Origin: Alphaproteobacteria bacterium UBA1908
GTDB lineage: Bacteria; Pseudomonadota; Alphaproteobacteria; Caedimonadales; UBA1908
DNA: 64,000 bases
Assembly (NCBI GenBank): GCA_002337525.1
Contig: DDGG01000003.1
Location: 5,408 to 69,407 of the forward strand
Direction of reading: 5' to 3'
Position numbers and translations under genes: made by a program
The notes under the pieces: generated by a model
What the model saw: only the letters and a program-made list of their open reading frames with translations
The model's database searches: none
What the model was told of the DNA's origin: nothing
Part shown: positions 53,334-62,325 of the stretch, piece by piece
Numbering within the stretch: the first letter of the stretch is position 1
How the letters are laid out: each line of letters starts with the position of its first letter

Positions 53334-54239
53334 TTAATTTCCCGCGCTTTGAGGAAAGACACTATAATAATAAGATTTGCCTTTGATCAAAACTTTTGAA
53401 GCTTTCACAAGATCTTTTTGTGCATTTTCTAAGGGTCTTGAAAAAGCCCCCTTTTCATAGCGAACAATTTGATGAGAGAAATCTGACAGCTTTTCCCGTA
53501 TCGGGGAGGTATAAATTTCTGAAGCATCCTCCAGTTCCTCCTGACTGGAGATATGGAAAATTTCCTTGCCTCGTTTAGAGACAAGAAGATAACTTCCCAT
53601 GCCATCAATTGCGTAGAATTCCTGGATTTTATGATCTGCAATATATCGGTCAAAGAAAGTTTTGAAATCTTCCTCTTCCAATAAAGATTGCATGCCACGT
53701 AAAGAACTTCCAGCAATCTTTTCCGAAAGACCCAGGAAGAAACGGTCAATATTACGGATGATTTCTGACTTTAAATGCTCGTCAAAATCTCGCAGGTGTT
53801 TTTTCAGGAATCCATGAATTTGGCCTTTATTGAAGGCTTCGATGGCCAAAGTTTCATCTGCGGCATTTGTGATCAGGAGTTTTTGGACAAAACCATCTTG
53901 AATGTTTTCAAAAAGGGTTAATCCGTCTAAAGGTCCCAAATAATAGTCCGAAACAATGATAGGGTATAAATTATCAAGAGTTTTCTTAAGTCGTTTGAAC
54001 TGATTCAGATGAATTTCAGACGTAAAAACGCCTGCCTCGGGCTCATCGCCATAGAAAAGAGTTTCGACCGCTTGATCTACCCCCCCTAAAGAGTCTAACT
54101 TTTTGGCAATTGGGGGTGTTGTTTCAAATTTAAAAGAAGCTTCATCTTTCATGAGTTCACATAGTGCATGACTGAAATCAGGGTCATCTTCAACAAGTAA
54201 AACGCGAATAGGATATTTGATTAACGGAACTTTAAGCAT
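53334..54239 (-). CDS. Atypical response regulator with unknown output domain
   Basis: About 301 aa from ATG 54239; the frame opens at GTG 54254, but GGGAG eight bases before 54239 is the better site. The N-terminal half is a receiver: VLLVEDDPDF gives the acidic pair, IIVSDYYLGPLDG the phospho-acceptor Asp, LLITNAADE the Thr-type switch position and GFLKK the Lys. An insertion of about 40 residues separates the first two blocks. Residues from about 170 form no known DNA-binding or GGDEF/HD-GYP domain. It overlaps the 3' end of the symporter-kinase gene by eight bases and is its probable partner. Confidence 0.75.
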   Translation of the reverse strand: MLKVPLIKYPIRVLLVEDDPDFSHALCELMKDEASFKFETTPPIAKKLDSLGGVDQAVETLFYGDEPEAGVFTSEIHLNQFKRLKKTLDNLYPIIVSDYYLGPLDGLTLFENIQDGFVQKLLITNAADETLAIEAFNKGQIHGFLKKHLRDFDEHLKSEIIRNIDRFFLGLSEKIAGSSLRGMQSLLEEEDFKTFFDRYIADHKIQEFYAIDGMGSYLLVSKRGKEIFHISSQEELEDASEIYTSPIREKLSDFSHQIVRYEKGAFSRPLENAQKDLVKASKVLIKGKSYYYSVFPQSAGN

Positions 54240-56865
54240 TTTCTTGTCTCCCACAGTTAACTATCATTTCTGTAAAATGTCCTTCCTTTGTGAGGGCCAC
54301 AATTGTCATGCCCATTTTGACCAGAACTTTTTTTACAAAAAATAGTCCCAGGCCCGTTCCCCCTTTACGTGTAGAAAAGAACTCCTTAAACAAAAGGTTT
54401 TTCCTTTGCTGGGACATTCCTTCACCTGTGTCTTTAACAGAAAGAAAAATAGCGCCCTTATCTACATAGGTACGGATAAAGATATCTCCTTTTTGAGCAC
54501 GCTCCAAACTTTCTGTTGCATTTTTGATAAGGTTTAAAATGACATGCACAAAAAGATGCTCATCAACCTTAACAGGAAGAGGTCCTTGCGCAAGGTCTAA
54601 TTTTATTCTGTTCGTATTGAACTTTTGATAAGGATACAAAGAGAGCGTCTTTTTAATAAGATCATTAAGATCGCAAGTTTGAATGAGAATCTTCTTTTGA
54701 TGGCTAATCTTGGCCAGGAGATTATCAATGATAGCCTGAGCGTTGGTAACAACCCGTTCAATTGTTTCCAGGCTTTTATCAAGGTCTTCTGGATCTTTTC
54801 TGATAATTTTACAATTCATTTCAATTGATGCGAGAGGCGCTCTGATCTCGTGGGCAATTGTGCCTCCCATAAATTTCATTGTACGCAGCTTTTCTTCATA
54901 AATGAGCTCACGACGGCGAGAAAAAATAAAACCGAAGACCAACGCAAAGGAATAAACGTAAATGAGGGGAAGTAGTATTTTTTTCGACTTTTCAAAGAGT
55001 TCCGTAAAGTCACCCCATATGAAAAAGAGCACGCTTGCAAGTACAAAGCCTATTCCAAGCAGAAGAAGAAACTTTTTTGAGTCAACAAGAATCGATAAAA
55101 AGAGAGTAGAAATCAGAAAATGAACCATCCAAAACCAGTGAAATTCATTTAAAAAAAGAAGATAGCTTGATAAAAAGGGTAGACAATAAGCCAGAACAAC
55201 ATACCAGTAAGCCAAAAACCCGACACTGTTATTATGTCGCAGTTTATCCAGAAAAAGAAGGCTGAAAAAAAGCAAGGCTGCTATCATTTTCAGGAGCAGG
55301 GCATGGGGATAGATTTGGTAAACCTCAGGCCAGAAGAAATAAGGAAAAATATAATTTATCAGAGCATAAAAACCAAAAAGGAAATAGGGGGGGGTATCAT
55401 TATCAGAGAAAAATGTTTCTGAAATTTTTGAAGATAAGGACATTTTATTTAAGAACCTTGGTTTTTTTAAAAGATGAAATTTTGACCCTAAGGACTTTTT
55501 CATAATAAAGTGAATGGTAAAAAAAGTTAAGGCATTCATTCCCATACTTGGTAAAAGGCTATCAAGTCCAAGGATTTTCTCAAGATCAAACACTATCCAA
55601 AATACAAAAACAGATACTCCTGCAAAGGCACTTCCCAGAAAAGCATACTTATTTGTGCGCAGACCAAAAAGTGTTGCAAACAAGGGAATAACAACGATGG
55701 GTCCCCAAACATTGAGAAAGCTCAAAATAAGATCCATGATGCTTTTTAACTGAAGAGCTGCAAAGATAGAGAAAATACCAATTAAAAGGGTACTGATTTT
55801 TGTGATCAGTAACTCTTTTTCCTGAATAATTTTACTCTGTGATAAAGGTTTAAGAAAGTCATGAACAAAAGTGATGCCTGCCACGTTTAAGTAGGAATCT
55901 GCTGTTGACATAATAACAGCCAGTAAGCCTGCTACAACAAAGCCTTTAAAACCAAGGGGAAGGATTTGATCAATTAAAAAGGGGAAAATTGAATTAGGAT
56001 CAATTTGGGGGGCTAGTGCCAAAGCAATAAAGGCGATAAGAGCAATGGTGAGGTAAAAAGGGACTTCTAGAAGGGCTGCCAGGTTCAGAGATGTCCGAAT
56101 TTGGTCTCTGTCTTTTGCCATTAACATCCGCTGAACAACTGCTGGATCCAGAAAAGGAATACAGAAAATAAAAAACAACATTGTATAGCTTGAGTATGAA
56201 ATAGTTTCGGGGCTAAGATCCAGTTTTGAGTCTGGAATATGCCTTAGTAACCCTTCATATCCCCCAAAATGTTGAAGTCCAAAACTGCAAATAGCAGGAA
56301 TTGTAATCATTAAAGCAGCAAACTGAATAACGTCTGTCATCGTAACAGATCTAATACCACCAGATGTTGTATAGATAACGACTAATCCGCTTCCAATGAT
56401 AACGCTCCATTGATAGGGGATTTCCAGAAAATAGCTTAATAAATATCCAATGGCCCCAATTTGGGCACCAACATAACCAATGGAAAGAAGTGTTCCCGAC
56501 AGTCCAGTAATCACTTTTCCAGACCATCCATAGTTTTTTTCCATAATATCGCCAGCTGAGAAACAGTCTTCAAATTTTTCAAAATGGCGGGTTGCAACAA
56601 AAGATATTAAAAGGGCGTTAACAGGAAATGCCATAGAAATAAAGACGTATATCAACCCATCTGTGAAAACTTTTTCGGCAATTCCTATTGTGTTTTCTCC
56701 TCCGATAAAAGTTGCAACAAGGGTTGAAATCAGAAAAGGTCCTGCAAAGCTTCGGTCTGCAATTGCATAGTCTCTTATTGATTTAATTTTCTGGCCCTGA
56801 TAAAGGCCTATAACAAGTGTTAGGATGAGGTACCCAATAATAATGCCAACATCTACAGAACCCAT
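54232..56865 (-). CDS. Sodium/solute symporter-histidine kinase fusion (CbrA-like)
   Basis: 877 aa. Residues 1 to about 480 are a 13-helix SSS/SLC5 transporter (IGYVGAQIGAIGYLLSYF; GGIRSVTMTDVIQF; SLNVWGPIVVIPLFATLFG), followed by a second membrane block of about six helices (about 500-650). A DHp domain follows with TIAHEIRAPLASIEMN (His about 671) and a HATPase_c domain with NLIKNATESLERA (N box), VKDTGEGMSQQ (G1) and GGTGLGLFFVKKV (G2). This is the CbrA architecture, in which a transporter-like sensor drives a kinase. GGAG seven bases upstream of the ATG. The adjoining response regulator shares its 3' end. Whether it transports as well as senses is unknown. Confidence 0.9.
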   Translation of the reverse strand: MGSVDVGIIIGYLILTLVIGLYQGQKIKSIRDYAIADRSFAGPFLISTLVATFIGGENTIGIAEKVFTDGLIYVFISMAFPVNALLISFVATRHFEKFEDCFSAGDIMEKNYGWSGKVITGLSGTLLSIGYVGAQIGAIGYLLSYFLEIPYQWSVIIGSGLVVIYTTSGGIRSVTMTDVIQFAALMITIPAICSFGLQHFGGYEGLLRHIPDSKLDLSPETISYSSYTMLFFIFCIPFLDPAVVQRMLMAKDRDQIRTSLNLAALLEVPFYLTIALIAFIALALAPQIDPNSIFPFLIDQILPLGFKGFVVAGLLAVIMSTADSYLNVAGITFVHDFLKPLSQSKIIQEKELLITKISTLLIGIFSIFAALQLKSIMDLILSFLNVWGPIVVIPLFATLFGLRTNKYAFLGSAFAGVSVFVFWIVFDLEKILGLDSLLPSMGMNALTFFTIHFIMKKSLGSKFHLLKKPRFLNKMSLSSKISETFFSDNDTPPYFLFGFYALINYIFPYFFWPEVYQIYPHALLLKMIAALLFFSLLFLDKLRHNNSVGFLAYWYVVLAYCLPFLSSYLLFLNEFHWFWMVHFLISTLFLSILVDSKKFLLLLGIGFVLASVLFFIWGDFTELFEKSKKILLPLIYVYSFALVFGFIFSRRRELIYEEKLRTMKFMGGTIAHEIRAPLASIEMNCKIIRKDPEDLDKSLETIERVVTNAQAIIDNLLAKISHQKKILIQTCDLNDLIKKTLSLYPYQKFNTNRIKLDLAQGPLPVKVDEHLFVHVILNLIKNATESLERAQKGDIFIRTYVDKGAIFLSVKDTGEGMSQQRKNLLFKEFFSTRKGGTGLGLFFVKKVLVKMGMTIVALTKEGHFTEMIVNCGRQENA

Positions 56866-57234
56866 TAAGTACTCCGCTTTCTTATTTTACGTTTTGGTTG
56901 GAAGTCTGTAAAAGCGATTCCAGATCAATCCAGATAAAGAGACCTTGTCCTGATTGTTGCCTTTTTGTGTAAAATGTAAGCAACGGTACTAAGGTTCTGT
57001 AGGCTTTGATCTTTTTATTTGAACTGTTTTTTAAAGTTAAAAACACGGATGCTTTTTGCTCTCCCTTGCAAAATTTTCTATTCTATTAAAATTTTATAAA
57101 TGGATTCTACGTATAGTTAGGGTTAAAAATCAAGGCTAATGACAATTAGGAATGTTGGTATAAAAAATAGAAAAGCTATTAAGGAAAGAAAAAAATCAAA
57201 AAAGAGAGGTTTTATAAAGACATAATGAACCTCT
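56866..57234. other. Gene-free region upstream of the symporter-kinase gene
   Basis: 369 AT-rich bases containing the promoter region of the kinase operon, and at its right end the terminator hairpin of the next gene (57203-57237). I see no ORF, repeat or operator that I would defend. Confidence 0.4.
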
Positions 57235-57237
57235 TTA
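57203..57237 (-). terminator. Terminator hairpin overlapping the stop of the XRE-type regulator
   Basis: AAAGAGGTT / AACCTCTCTTT stem with a 16-base loop, followed on the minus strand by a T-run. The stem begins in the last codons of the gene. Confidence 0.6.
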
Positions 57238-57912
57238 TTCTTTTTGAGGGGAGGCTAAAGGAGAAACTTTTCTATGCCAGATGATGGGCGCAATTTTGTC
57301 AAGGTTAACATCGTATAAAATAGGGTACTTTAATGGGTCTTTCGATGATTGGGCAGAAAGTAGAATCACCAGGTTGGGATCTCCTGATTTTTTAACAAGA
57401 AAAGGTTGCCACTCTTCCTGATCCAGGATTTTTACCAGACAAAAATGATCAAAAAAACATTCTTTTCCTGAAAAATCATAAACTTCACCACCAACAAGAT
57501 CTCCTTTTCTAAAAAAAGGAGCATTATTGTCTTCATTTATGGCGTATATAATTCTTTCAGGTCCTGCTTCAAGAAAGAAATTAGATTCATGTTCGACTGT
57601 TTTATCTTTAATATTTTGTGGATCATTTTGGGTGTTTGTTATAAAGACGGGAAGTTCAGAACCATTTCCCCTTATCCATGATGCAGAAACAGAAAAACCT
57701 TCATTTTCGAGAGCTGCTGTAAATTTATCCATTAAGCGCTCTGAGATAGGACTAATATTTAACTCCCATGACCGTAGTGTTGATTCAGAGATTTGGTATT
57801 TATCAAAAAAAGCTTTTCTACTGAGGTTACACAGGCGTCTTAAATATTTTACTTTATCGCCTTGAGTTTCTAGCTTGTGAGAAATATGGTCTGAATCTAT
57901 TCTGTTTTGCAT
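57235..57912 (-). CDS. XRE-type helix-turn-helix regulator with S24-like C-terminal domain
   Basis: 225 aa. Residues about 20-75 form a helix-turn-helix (VKYLRRLCNLSRKAFFDKY, then QISESTLRSWELN). The C-terminal half contains FFRKGDLVGGEVYD, reminiscent of the LexA/phage repressor S24 fold, but without the catalytic Ser-Met motif I would expect for self-cleavage. This looks like a stand-alone, non-cleaving repressor-like regulator. Ligand and targets are unknown. No Shine-Dalgarno sequence is visible before ATG 57912. It may relate to the ncRNA promoter region to its right (58050). Confidence 0.7.
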   Translation of the reverse strand: MQNRIDSDHISHKLETQGDKVKYLRRLCNLSRKAFFDKYQISESTLRSWELNISPISERLMDKFTAALENEGFSVSASWIRGNGSELPVFITNTQNDPQNIKDKTVEHESNFFLEAGPERIIYAINEDNNAPFFRKGDLVGGEVYDFSGKECFFDHFCLVKILDQEEWQPFLVKKSGDPNLVILLSAQSSKDPLKYPILYDVNLDKIAPIIWHRKVSPLASPQKE

Positions 57913-58049
57913 AATTTACTTTAAAAATATCCATTATCATAAAAAATTAAAAAACAAATAAAATCAATAGCTTGCTTTTATTTTTGTTCTCTTAATATAC
58001 GAATTGTACATTTTTTTATGAGAAAAATGACAAAAAAAATTATTTTTGC

Positions 58050-58077
58050 TTTACATCTCCCTCAATTCCTGTATGAT
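58050..58077 (+). promoter_or_regulatory. Sigma-70-like promoter of the predicted ncRNA
   Basis: TTTACA (58050-58055) and TATGAT (58072-58077), spacing 16 bases; a start near 58084 is predicted. Confidence 0.6.
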
Positions 58078-58083
58078 CATAAT

Positions 58084-58329
58084 TGTAATGATGTTTACGG
58101 GAATTTTTTAGGGTTTCTGTGAGCAAGATCCTTTAAGGTATCATATTTGATATCTTGATTGTGATTTTTTTTGGCCCGAGTGGTCATTACCGAGTTACGC
58201 TGTTTTTTGAAACAGCTAAACAGTTTCTTGAACCAGCAATTGGTTTGAGATCCCGCGCTAAATACTATGTTTAGCGCAAACCTCCCTGTTAAGACTTGGC
58301 CCCCCATTTTTTGGGGGGCTTTTTTTTTT
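58084..58329 (+). ncRNA. Predicted structured non-coding RNA (about 246 nt, unassigned)
   Basis: The transcript would run from the promoter above to a very strong terminator. No plus-strand ORF is supported. At least five stem-loops are visible. One has closing stem CAAGAT/ATCTTG (58124-58157), enclosing GGTATCA/TGATATC. GCTGTTT/AAACAGC (58199-58216) is a perfect 7-bp stem. AACCA/TGGTT spans 58231-58245. GCGCTAAA/TTTAGCGC (58255-58277) is a perfect 8-bp stem, and GCCCCCC/GGGGGGC (58299-58319) is followed by ten T. Length and promoter-terminator layout resemble 6S or another housekeeping RNA, but I do not find diagnostic sequence of 6S, RNase P, SRP or tmRNA. Confidence 0.6.
58299..58329 (+). 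terminator. Strong rho-independent terminator
   Basis: GCCCCCC (58299-58305) pairs with GGGGGGC (58313-58319), followed by ten T (58320-58329). It ends the predicted ncRNA. On the opposite strand there is no T-run, so it serves the plus strand only. Confidence 0.9.
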
Positions 58330-58546
58330 GAATGAAACCCTACAAAATTTATCTAGGGGTTTCAACAATCTTTTAAAATCATAATACCTAGATAGTTAAT
58401 AAAAAGTTAAGATACAATAAAAAGTTTCAGGAAAAAATTCAGGATTCGCTCTTTAAAACTTTTTGTTACTGATCATTCAGGTAGTTTTCTCGCTATAAAA
58501 AAAGCCGTGATAATTTACCAAAGCTTTTTTATAAAAAGTTTTTTGT

Positions 58547-59047
58547 CTATGCGGCCTTTTCCAGGATGTCCTCAACACGTTTTGTTGCTGCTTCTTCATC
58601 AATAGATTCGACAAGGGCCACTTCACAAGAAAGACGTTCCAAAGCTGAACGATAAATTTGACGTTCACTATATGATTGTTCAGGTTGGGTGTCTTTACGG
58701 TAGAGCTCTCTTAGAACTTCAGCAAGAGACGTAGGGTTCCCGGAGTTAATTTTGAGTTCGTATTCTTGTGCACGACGGGCCCAAACGCCCTTTTTGGCTT
58801 TAACTCGACGCTTTAAAGAGCCTAAAATCTCACCAAGTTGTTCTTTGGATGTTAATCGCCTTAGACCAGAGGCCTGAGCTTTTTGAAGGGGAAGACGCAG
58901 AGTCATTTTTGTTTTTTCAAAAGTGATGACAAGAACTTTAAGTTCACATCCTGCAATAGTTTGTGTTTCTATTGATCCAAGTTGTCCAACCCCATGAGAT
59001 GGGTAAACGACAAAATCTCCCTGTGCAAAAGCTTCGCGATTTGACAT
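58547..59047 (-). CDS. CarD family transcription regulator
   Basis: 166 aa. The N-terminal RNA-polymerase-interacting Tudor-like domain (FAQGDFVVYPSHGVGQLGSI; KMTLRLPLQKA) is followed by a helical DNA-binding part with KRRVKAKKGVWARRAQEYELK and SLAEVLRELYR, the CarD/CdnL hallmark. CarD stabilises the promoter open complex and is nearly universal in Alphaproteobacteria, where it is often essential. AAGGAT about ten bases upstream supports the start. Monocistronic, separated from the next gene. Confidence 0.93.
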   Translation of the reverse strand: MSNREAFAQGDFVVYPSHGVGQLGSIETQTIAGCELKVLVITFEKTKMTLRLPLQKAQASGLRRLTSKEQLGEILGSLKRRVKAKKGVWARRAQEYELKINSGNPTSLAEVLRELYRKDTQPEQSYSERQIYRSALERLSCEVALVESIDEEAATKRVEDILEKAA

Positions 59048-59328
59048 TTGTTGGAAATCCTTTTTTAAGTTAAAAGCATTCTAAGAAAAGCACAATATTC
59101 GTAAAAAGTCAATATTTTAAACGTCAAATAAATGTGCTGTTAACTATTAACTGAAATTCACCAGAAAAACCTAATTAATAAAGGCATTTTAGAAAATAGA
59201 ATATTTAATGGAGTTATTTATATATTGGGTGGACCCAGGTCAGTGGATAGAGCATTCCTGGATAAGAACAAAGTGATAGAAAAGATTTCTATCGAATGAG
59301 TTTAAACCAGGCTTTCATATGGGGTGAT

Positions 59329-61158
59329 TTATAAATCACTGAATAAACGGTAGGTTCCCTTGCCTGATTTTTTAGCATCATACATTGCGGCATCGGCATT
59401 AGAGAGTAACTCCTCTGGAGTATTTGCATCTCCAGGAAAAATGGCAATACCAATGCTTGTTCCAAAATTTGCTCGTACACCATCTCGTTCAACAAAGGTT
59501 CCAACAGACTCCAAACAGCGTGTAGCCGCTATTTTAGGGAAATCCGTGTCATGAATATTGTAAAGGATCGCACAGAATTCATCTCCCCCTAAACGCGCGA
59601 CAAGATCGGTTTCCCTAAGAGCCGTTCTTAATTTATCGGCAACATTTGTTAAAACCAGATCTCCAAAATCATGACCAAAATCATCGTTAACTTTTTTAAA
59701 ACCGTCCAGGTCAAAGAACATTAATGCAAAGGGTGCTTGACCTTTTGACGTTTGCTCAAAAGCTTCTTTAAGAAGGCGATCAAAGTAAGAGCGATTTGCA
59801 AGCCCTGTTAACCCATCAAAGTCTGCACGTCGTTGAACTTCTCTTTCACGACGTTTGCGTTCCGTAATATCTTTATGCAGACTCACTGTTCCCCCTGATG
59901 GAATAGGTGCATTGGTGACTTCTATCCAGCGCCCGTCCGAGAAATGAACTTCCTGGGGTTTTTTACCTGTTCTAAAATGCGTGATGGCCTCATCGAGCCA
60001 CTCTGACTCGGTATAGTTTTTCTCGGTACTATAATTTTCATCTGATCTTCTTAATGATAAATAACGATTTAATTCAATGTTTTTCTTTAAAAAATCTGTA
60101 TAGGAAAATCCTTTTTGATCCAGGACCTTGATTGCTGGATACATTTCAGAAAAAGTCTCATTTTTCATAACAAGATACTCGCAGGCATCAAAAATTGCAA
60201 AGCCATCCTCGATACTTTCCATCGCGGCATAAAGGGTATCCCGTGCCGTTTGAAGTTCTATAGACTGTTCTTTTTCTCGGTCTGCCGCCATTTTCTTTTC
60301 AAGGCAAGCATTAACACGAGCATTTAAGAGGACAGGGTCAACAGGCATATCCAAATAGTCATCAGCGCCTGCATCAATACAACGAACAACACTATCAAGT
60401 TCACTAAGGCTTGAAACGACTAAAACCGGAATATTTTTAGTCTGTTGATTTTGCTTTAGGATTTCCAAAACTTCATGACCAGACATTTCTGGCATTAAGA
60501 TATCAAGTAATATAAGGTCAACAGGTGTTTCTTCTGCTTTAATGAGACCAGATTTTCCATCTGGACTTTCATCAATTTCGTGTCCTAGTCCTTCAAGATG
60601 GCGTCGTAGAATATTTCTTTTTTGTGGGTCATCATCGATAATTAAAATACGGCCCAGGACTTTGGCAACAAGTTGAGGGCGAAGTTTAACAACTGTTTGG
60701 TTGGCTGATGTCTCATCAAGGCCTGATTGAGGAGTTATCTTTGCGATAAGAGGTAAAGTTTTTGTAACCTGGTTAATAAGGTCATGAAGGTTATCAATAA
60801 AAGGCTTTGGTGCTTTATCAATAAAATCCTCACTTATTAATTCGGCATAACTTTTGATAGCACCAACGTTGGCTCTTAAATCATGGCGAGCTTCTTTCCA
60901 GAATTCTTCATCAATGTTATTGCTGTGGCATAAGGAAAGAAGTTCAGGAATTTTAAGGGCCAGTTTTTTGAAAAGTCCTTTAATAACAGCGATATCTGAG
61001 TGAGCTTCCGTGAAACTTTCAGCAGCTGCAGAAGCGCAAGCTTTCTGGAAAAAAAATTCTAATGTTGGAAGGCTACGTTGAAGGGCAAGTAAATTTTCTG
61101 CTACGGACTTAAGACCTATATGACAGAGTTGTTCAGAAGTGTTTGACATCGTTTCCAT
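59329..61158 (-). CDS. REC-PAS-GGDEF diguanylate cyclase with a DHp-like N-terminal region (PleD-like)
   Basis: About 609 aa. The frame starts at GTG 61167, but ATG 61158 is a better start. Domain order: an N-terminal helical region with HDLRANVGAIKSYAEL, which looks like a DHp/H-box (His about 92); a receiver (RILIIDDDPQKRN, LILLDILMPEMSGHE, VVSSLSE, DMPVDP); a PAS domain ending in ITERKRRE; and GGDEF. The catalytic motif is GGDEF, preceded five residues earlier by RETD, an intact inhibitory I-site. No HATPase domain is present. It should make c-di-GMP under phosphorelay control. divK-like gene 190 bases upstream, as in Caulobacter divK-pleD. Confidence 0.85.
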   Translation of the reverse strand: METMSNTSEQLCHIGLKSVAENLLALQRSLPTLEFFFQKACASAAAESFTEAHSDIAVIKGLFKKLALKIPELLSLCHSNNIDEEFWKEARHDLRANVGAIKSYAELISEDFIDKAPKPFIDNLHDLINQVTKTLPLIAKITPQSGLDETSANQTVVKLRPQLVAKVLGRILIIDDDPQKRNILRRHLEGLGHEIDESPDGKSGLIKAEETPVDLILLDILMPEMSGHEVLEILKQNQQTKNIPVLVVSSLSELDSVVRCIDAGADDYLDMPVDPVLLNARVNACLEKKMAADREKEQSIELQTARDTLYAAMESIEDGFAIFDACEYLVMKNETFSEMYPAIKVLDQKGFSYTDFLKKNIELNRYLSLRRSDENYSTEKNYTESEWLDEAITHFRTGKKPQEVHFSDGRWIEVTNAPIPSGGTVSLHKDITERKRREREVQRRADFDGLTGLANRSYFDRLLKEAFEQTSKGQAPFALMFFDLDGFKKVNDDFGHDFGDLVLTNVADKLRTALRETDLVARLGGDEFCAILYNIHDTDFPKIAATRCLESVGTFVERDGVRANFGTSIGIAIFPGDANTPEELLSNADAAMYDAKKSGKGTYRLFSDL

Positions 61159-61347
61159 CTGTGGCACTAACCTTCAACTTAGGGCTTGGGAGACAAATAC
61201 AAAAAAAGGGAGCCTCCGTATTTTTAATTTAAAACCTATCAATTTTTATTTTAAGGATTCTTTTAGATCTCACAATATTTGCTCTTGGTTTAGTTCAATC
61301 GTAAAAAATCTTACCTTATCTGTATCTCTTTAAAAAAATATAAATCT

Positions 61348-61713
61348 TTATTTCTCCAGGAAAGATTTAATTTTTTCCAGCAACCTCGGCAATTCAACAG
61401 GCTTGGTATCAAACTCATCACAGCCTGCTTCAATGGCCTTGTCGCGATCCTCACTCATGGCATGAGCAGTGAGGGCAATGACAGGAATAGAACGAGTCTC
61501 GTCAGAAGCCTTAATACGGCGAGTTGCCTCCCAGCCATCAATTTTTGGAAGGCTCATATCCATTAAAATAAGATCAGGATTTTGACTCAAAGCCATTTCA
61601 ACACCTTCTTCTCCATCAACAGCCATGACAATTTCATACCCTTTTCTTGTCAGGCGTCGCGAGAGCATATCACGATTCATTTCGTTGTCTTCTACGAGAA
61701 GTATTTTAGACAT
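61348..61713 (-). CDS. divK: Single-domain response regulator (DivK-like)
   Basis: 121 aa, receiver only. LLVEDNEMNRDMLS (acidic cluster), ILMDMSLPKIDGWE (phospho-acceptor Asp53), IALTAHAM (Thr) and DTKPVELP (Lys) are all present. High similarity to the alphaproteobacterial DivK cell-cycle relay protein, including MNRDMLSRRL. It precedes a GGDEF response regulator on the same strand, the gene order of divK-pleD. Confidence 0.85.
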   Translation of the reverse strand: MSKILLVEDNEMNRDMLSRRLTRKGYEIVMAVDGEEGVEMALSQNPDLILMDMSLPKIDGWEATRRIKASDETRSIPVIALTAHAMSEDRDKAIEAGCDEFDTKPVELPRLLEKIKSFLEK

Positions 61714-61791
61714 TGTTGCTCTTTAAACCTCTTGTTATGATCTATTATTAATAACTATACACTAAAAAACCCTTAAGATGGAGCCCGAATA

Positions 61792-62325
61792 ATGTCGGAA
61801 GAAATGGTCTATAAAATGGGACATCCCATTTTACGGCAACGCGCAAAAGAGGTTGAAACAATTAATGATCCGTCTTTTCAAAAGATGGTTTCAGAAATGT
61901 TAACAATGATTCGTGATATGCCTGCGGCGGGTCTTGCGGCTCCTCAAATTGGTGAGAGTCTTCGCGTGATTGTTTTCCAGGTTCATCCTGTTACGGCGGA
62001 GCGTAAAGGGATTGATCCTCTTCCTCCCATGGTTTTAATCAATCCGGAAATTAAACCTGTGGGAAAAGAAAAATATGATGATTGGGAAGCTTGTTTGTCA
62101 CTTGGAGACTTGATGGGAATTGTTCCCCGTTTCCAACGTATTGCTTACAAGGGCTTGAATGAAAAAGGCCAAAAAGTTTCAGGAGAGGCAACGGGCCACC
62201 ATGCGCGGACTATTCAACATGAATATGATCACCTTGAAGGTATTTTATACATTGATCGTATTAAAGATTTGAAAAATCTTATTTACCGGGATCAATATGA
62301 TCATTGGCTCGCCGGTAAATTATAA
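61792..62325 (+). CDS. def: Peptide deformylase, type IA (mitochondrial-like)
   Basis: 177 aa metal hydrolase removing the formyl group from N-terminal methionine. GLAAPQIG is motif 1 (about 48-55), EACLSL motif 2 with the metal-binding Cys (the usual first Gly is Ala), and QHEYDHLEG motif 3 with the two His and catalytic Glu. VPRFQRIAYKGLNEKGQ and HARTIQHEYDH resemble type IA (mitochondrial/plant PDF1A) rather than the common bacterial EGCLS...HEFDH type. This may be a second, non-housekeeping deformylase; no fmt gene is adjacent. Confidence 0.9.
   Translation: MSEEMVYKMGHPILRQRAKEVETINDPSFQKMVSEMLTMIRDMPAAGLAAPQIGESLRVIVFQVHPVTAERKGIDPLPPMVLINPEIKPVGKEKYDDWEACLSLGDLMGIVPRFQRIAYKGLNEKGQKVSGEATGHHARTIQHEYDHLEGILYIDRIKDLKNLIYRDQYDHWLAGKL

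Larger units (their letters stand above)
57913..58546. other. Intergenic region containing a predicted structured RNA gene
   Basis: 634 bases between divergent-to-convergent minus-strand genes. It holds a plus-strand promoter (58050-58077), the structured transcript described below, and its terminator. The flanks (57913-58040 and 58335-58546) are AT-rich and featureless. Confidence 0.6.

Noticed and set aside
58095..58307. Minus-strand 70-codon ORF overlapping the predicted ncRNA
   Set aside because: It has no Shine-Dalgarno site and begins inside the strong terminator stem. The region is better explained by stems of a structured plus-strand RNA.
59227..59270. tRNA D-arm-like sequence (GTCAGTGGATAGAGCA)
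   Set aside because: Only the D-arm pattern is present; no matching acceptor stem, anticodon stem or T-arm could be folded. At most an eroded fragment.
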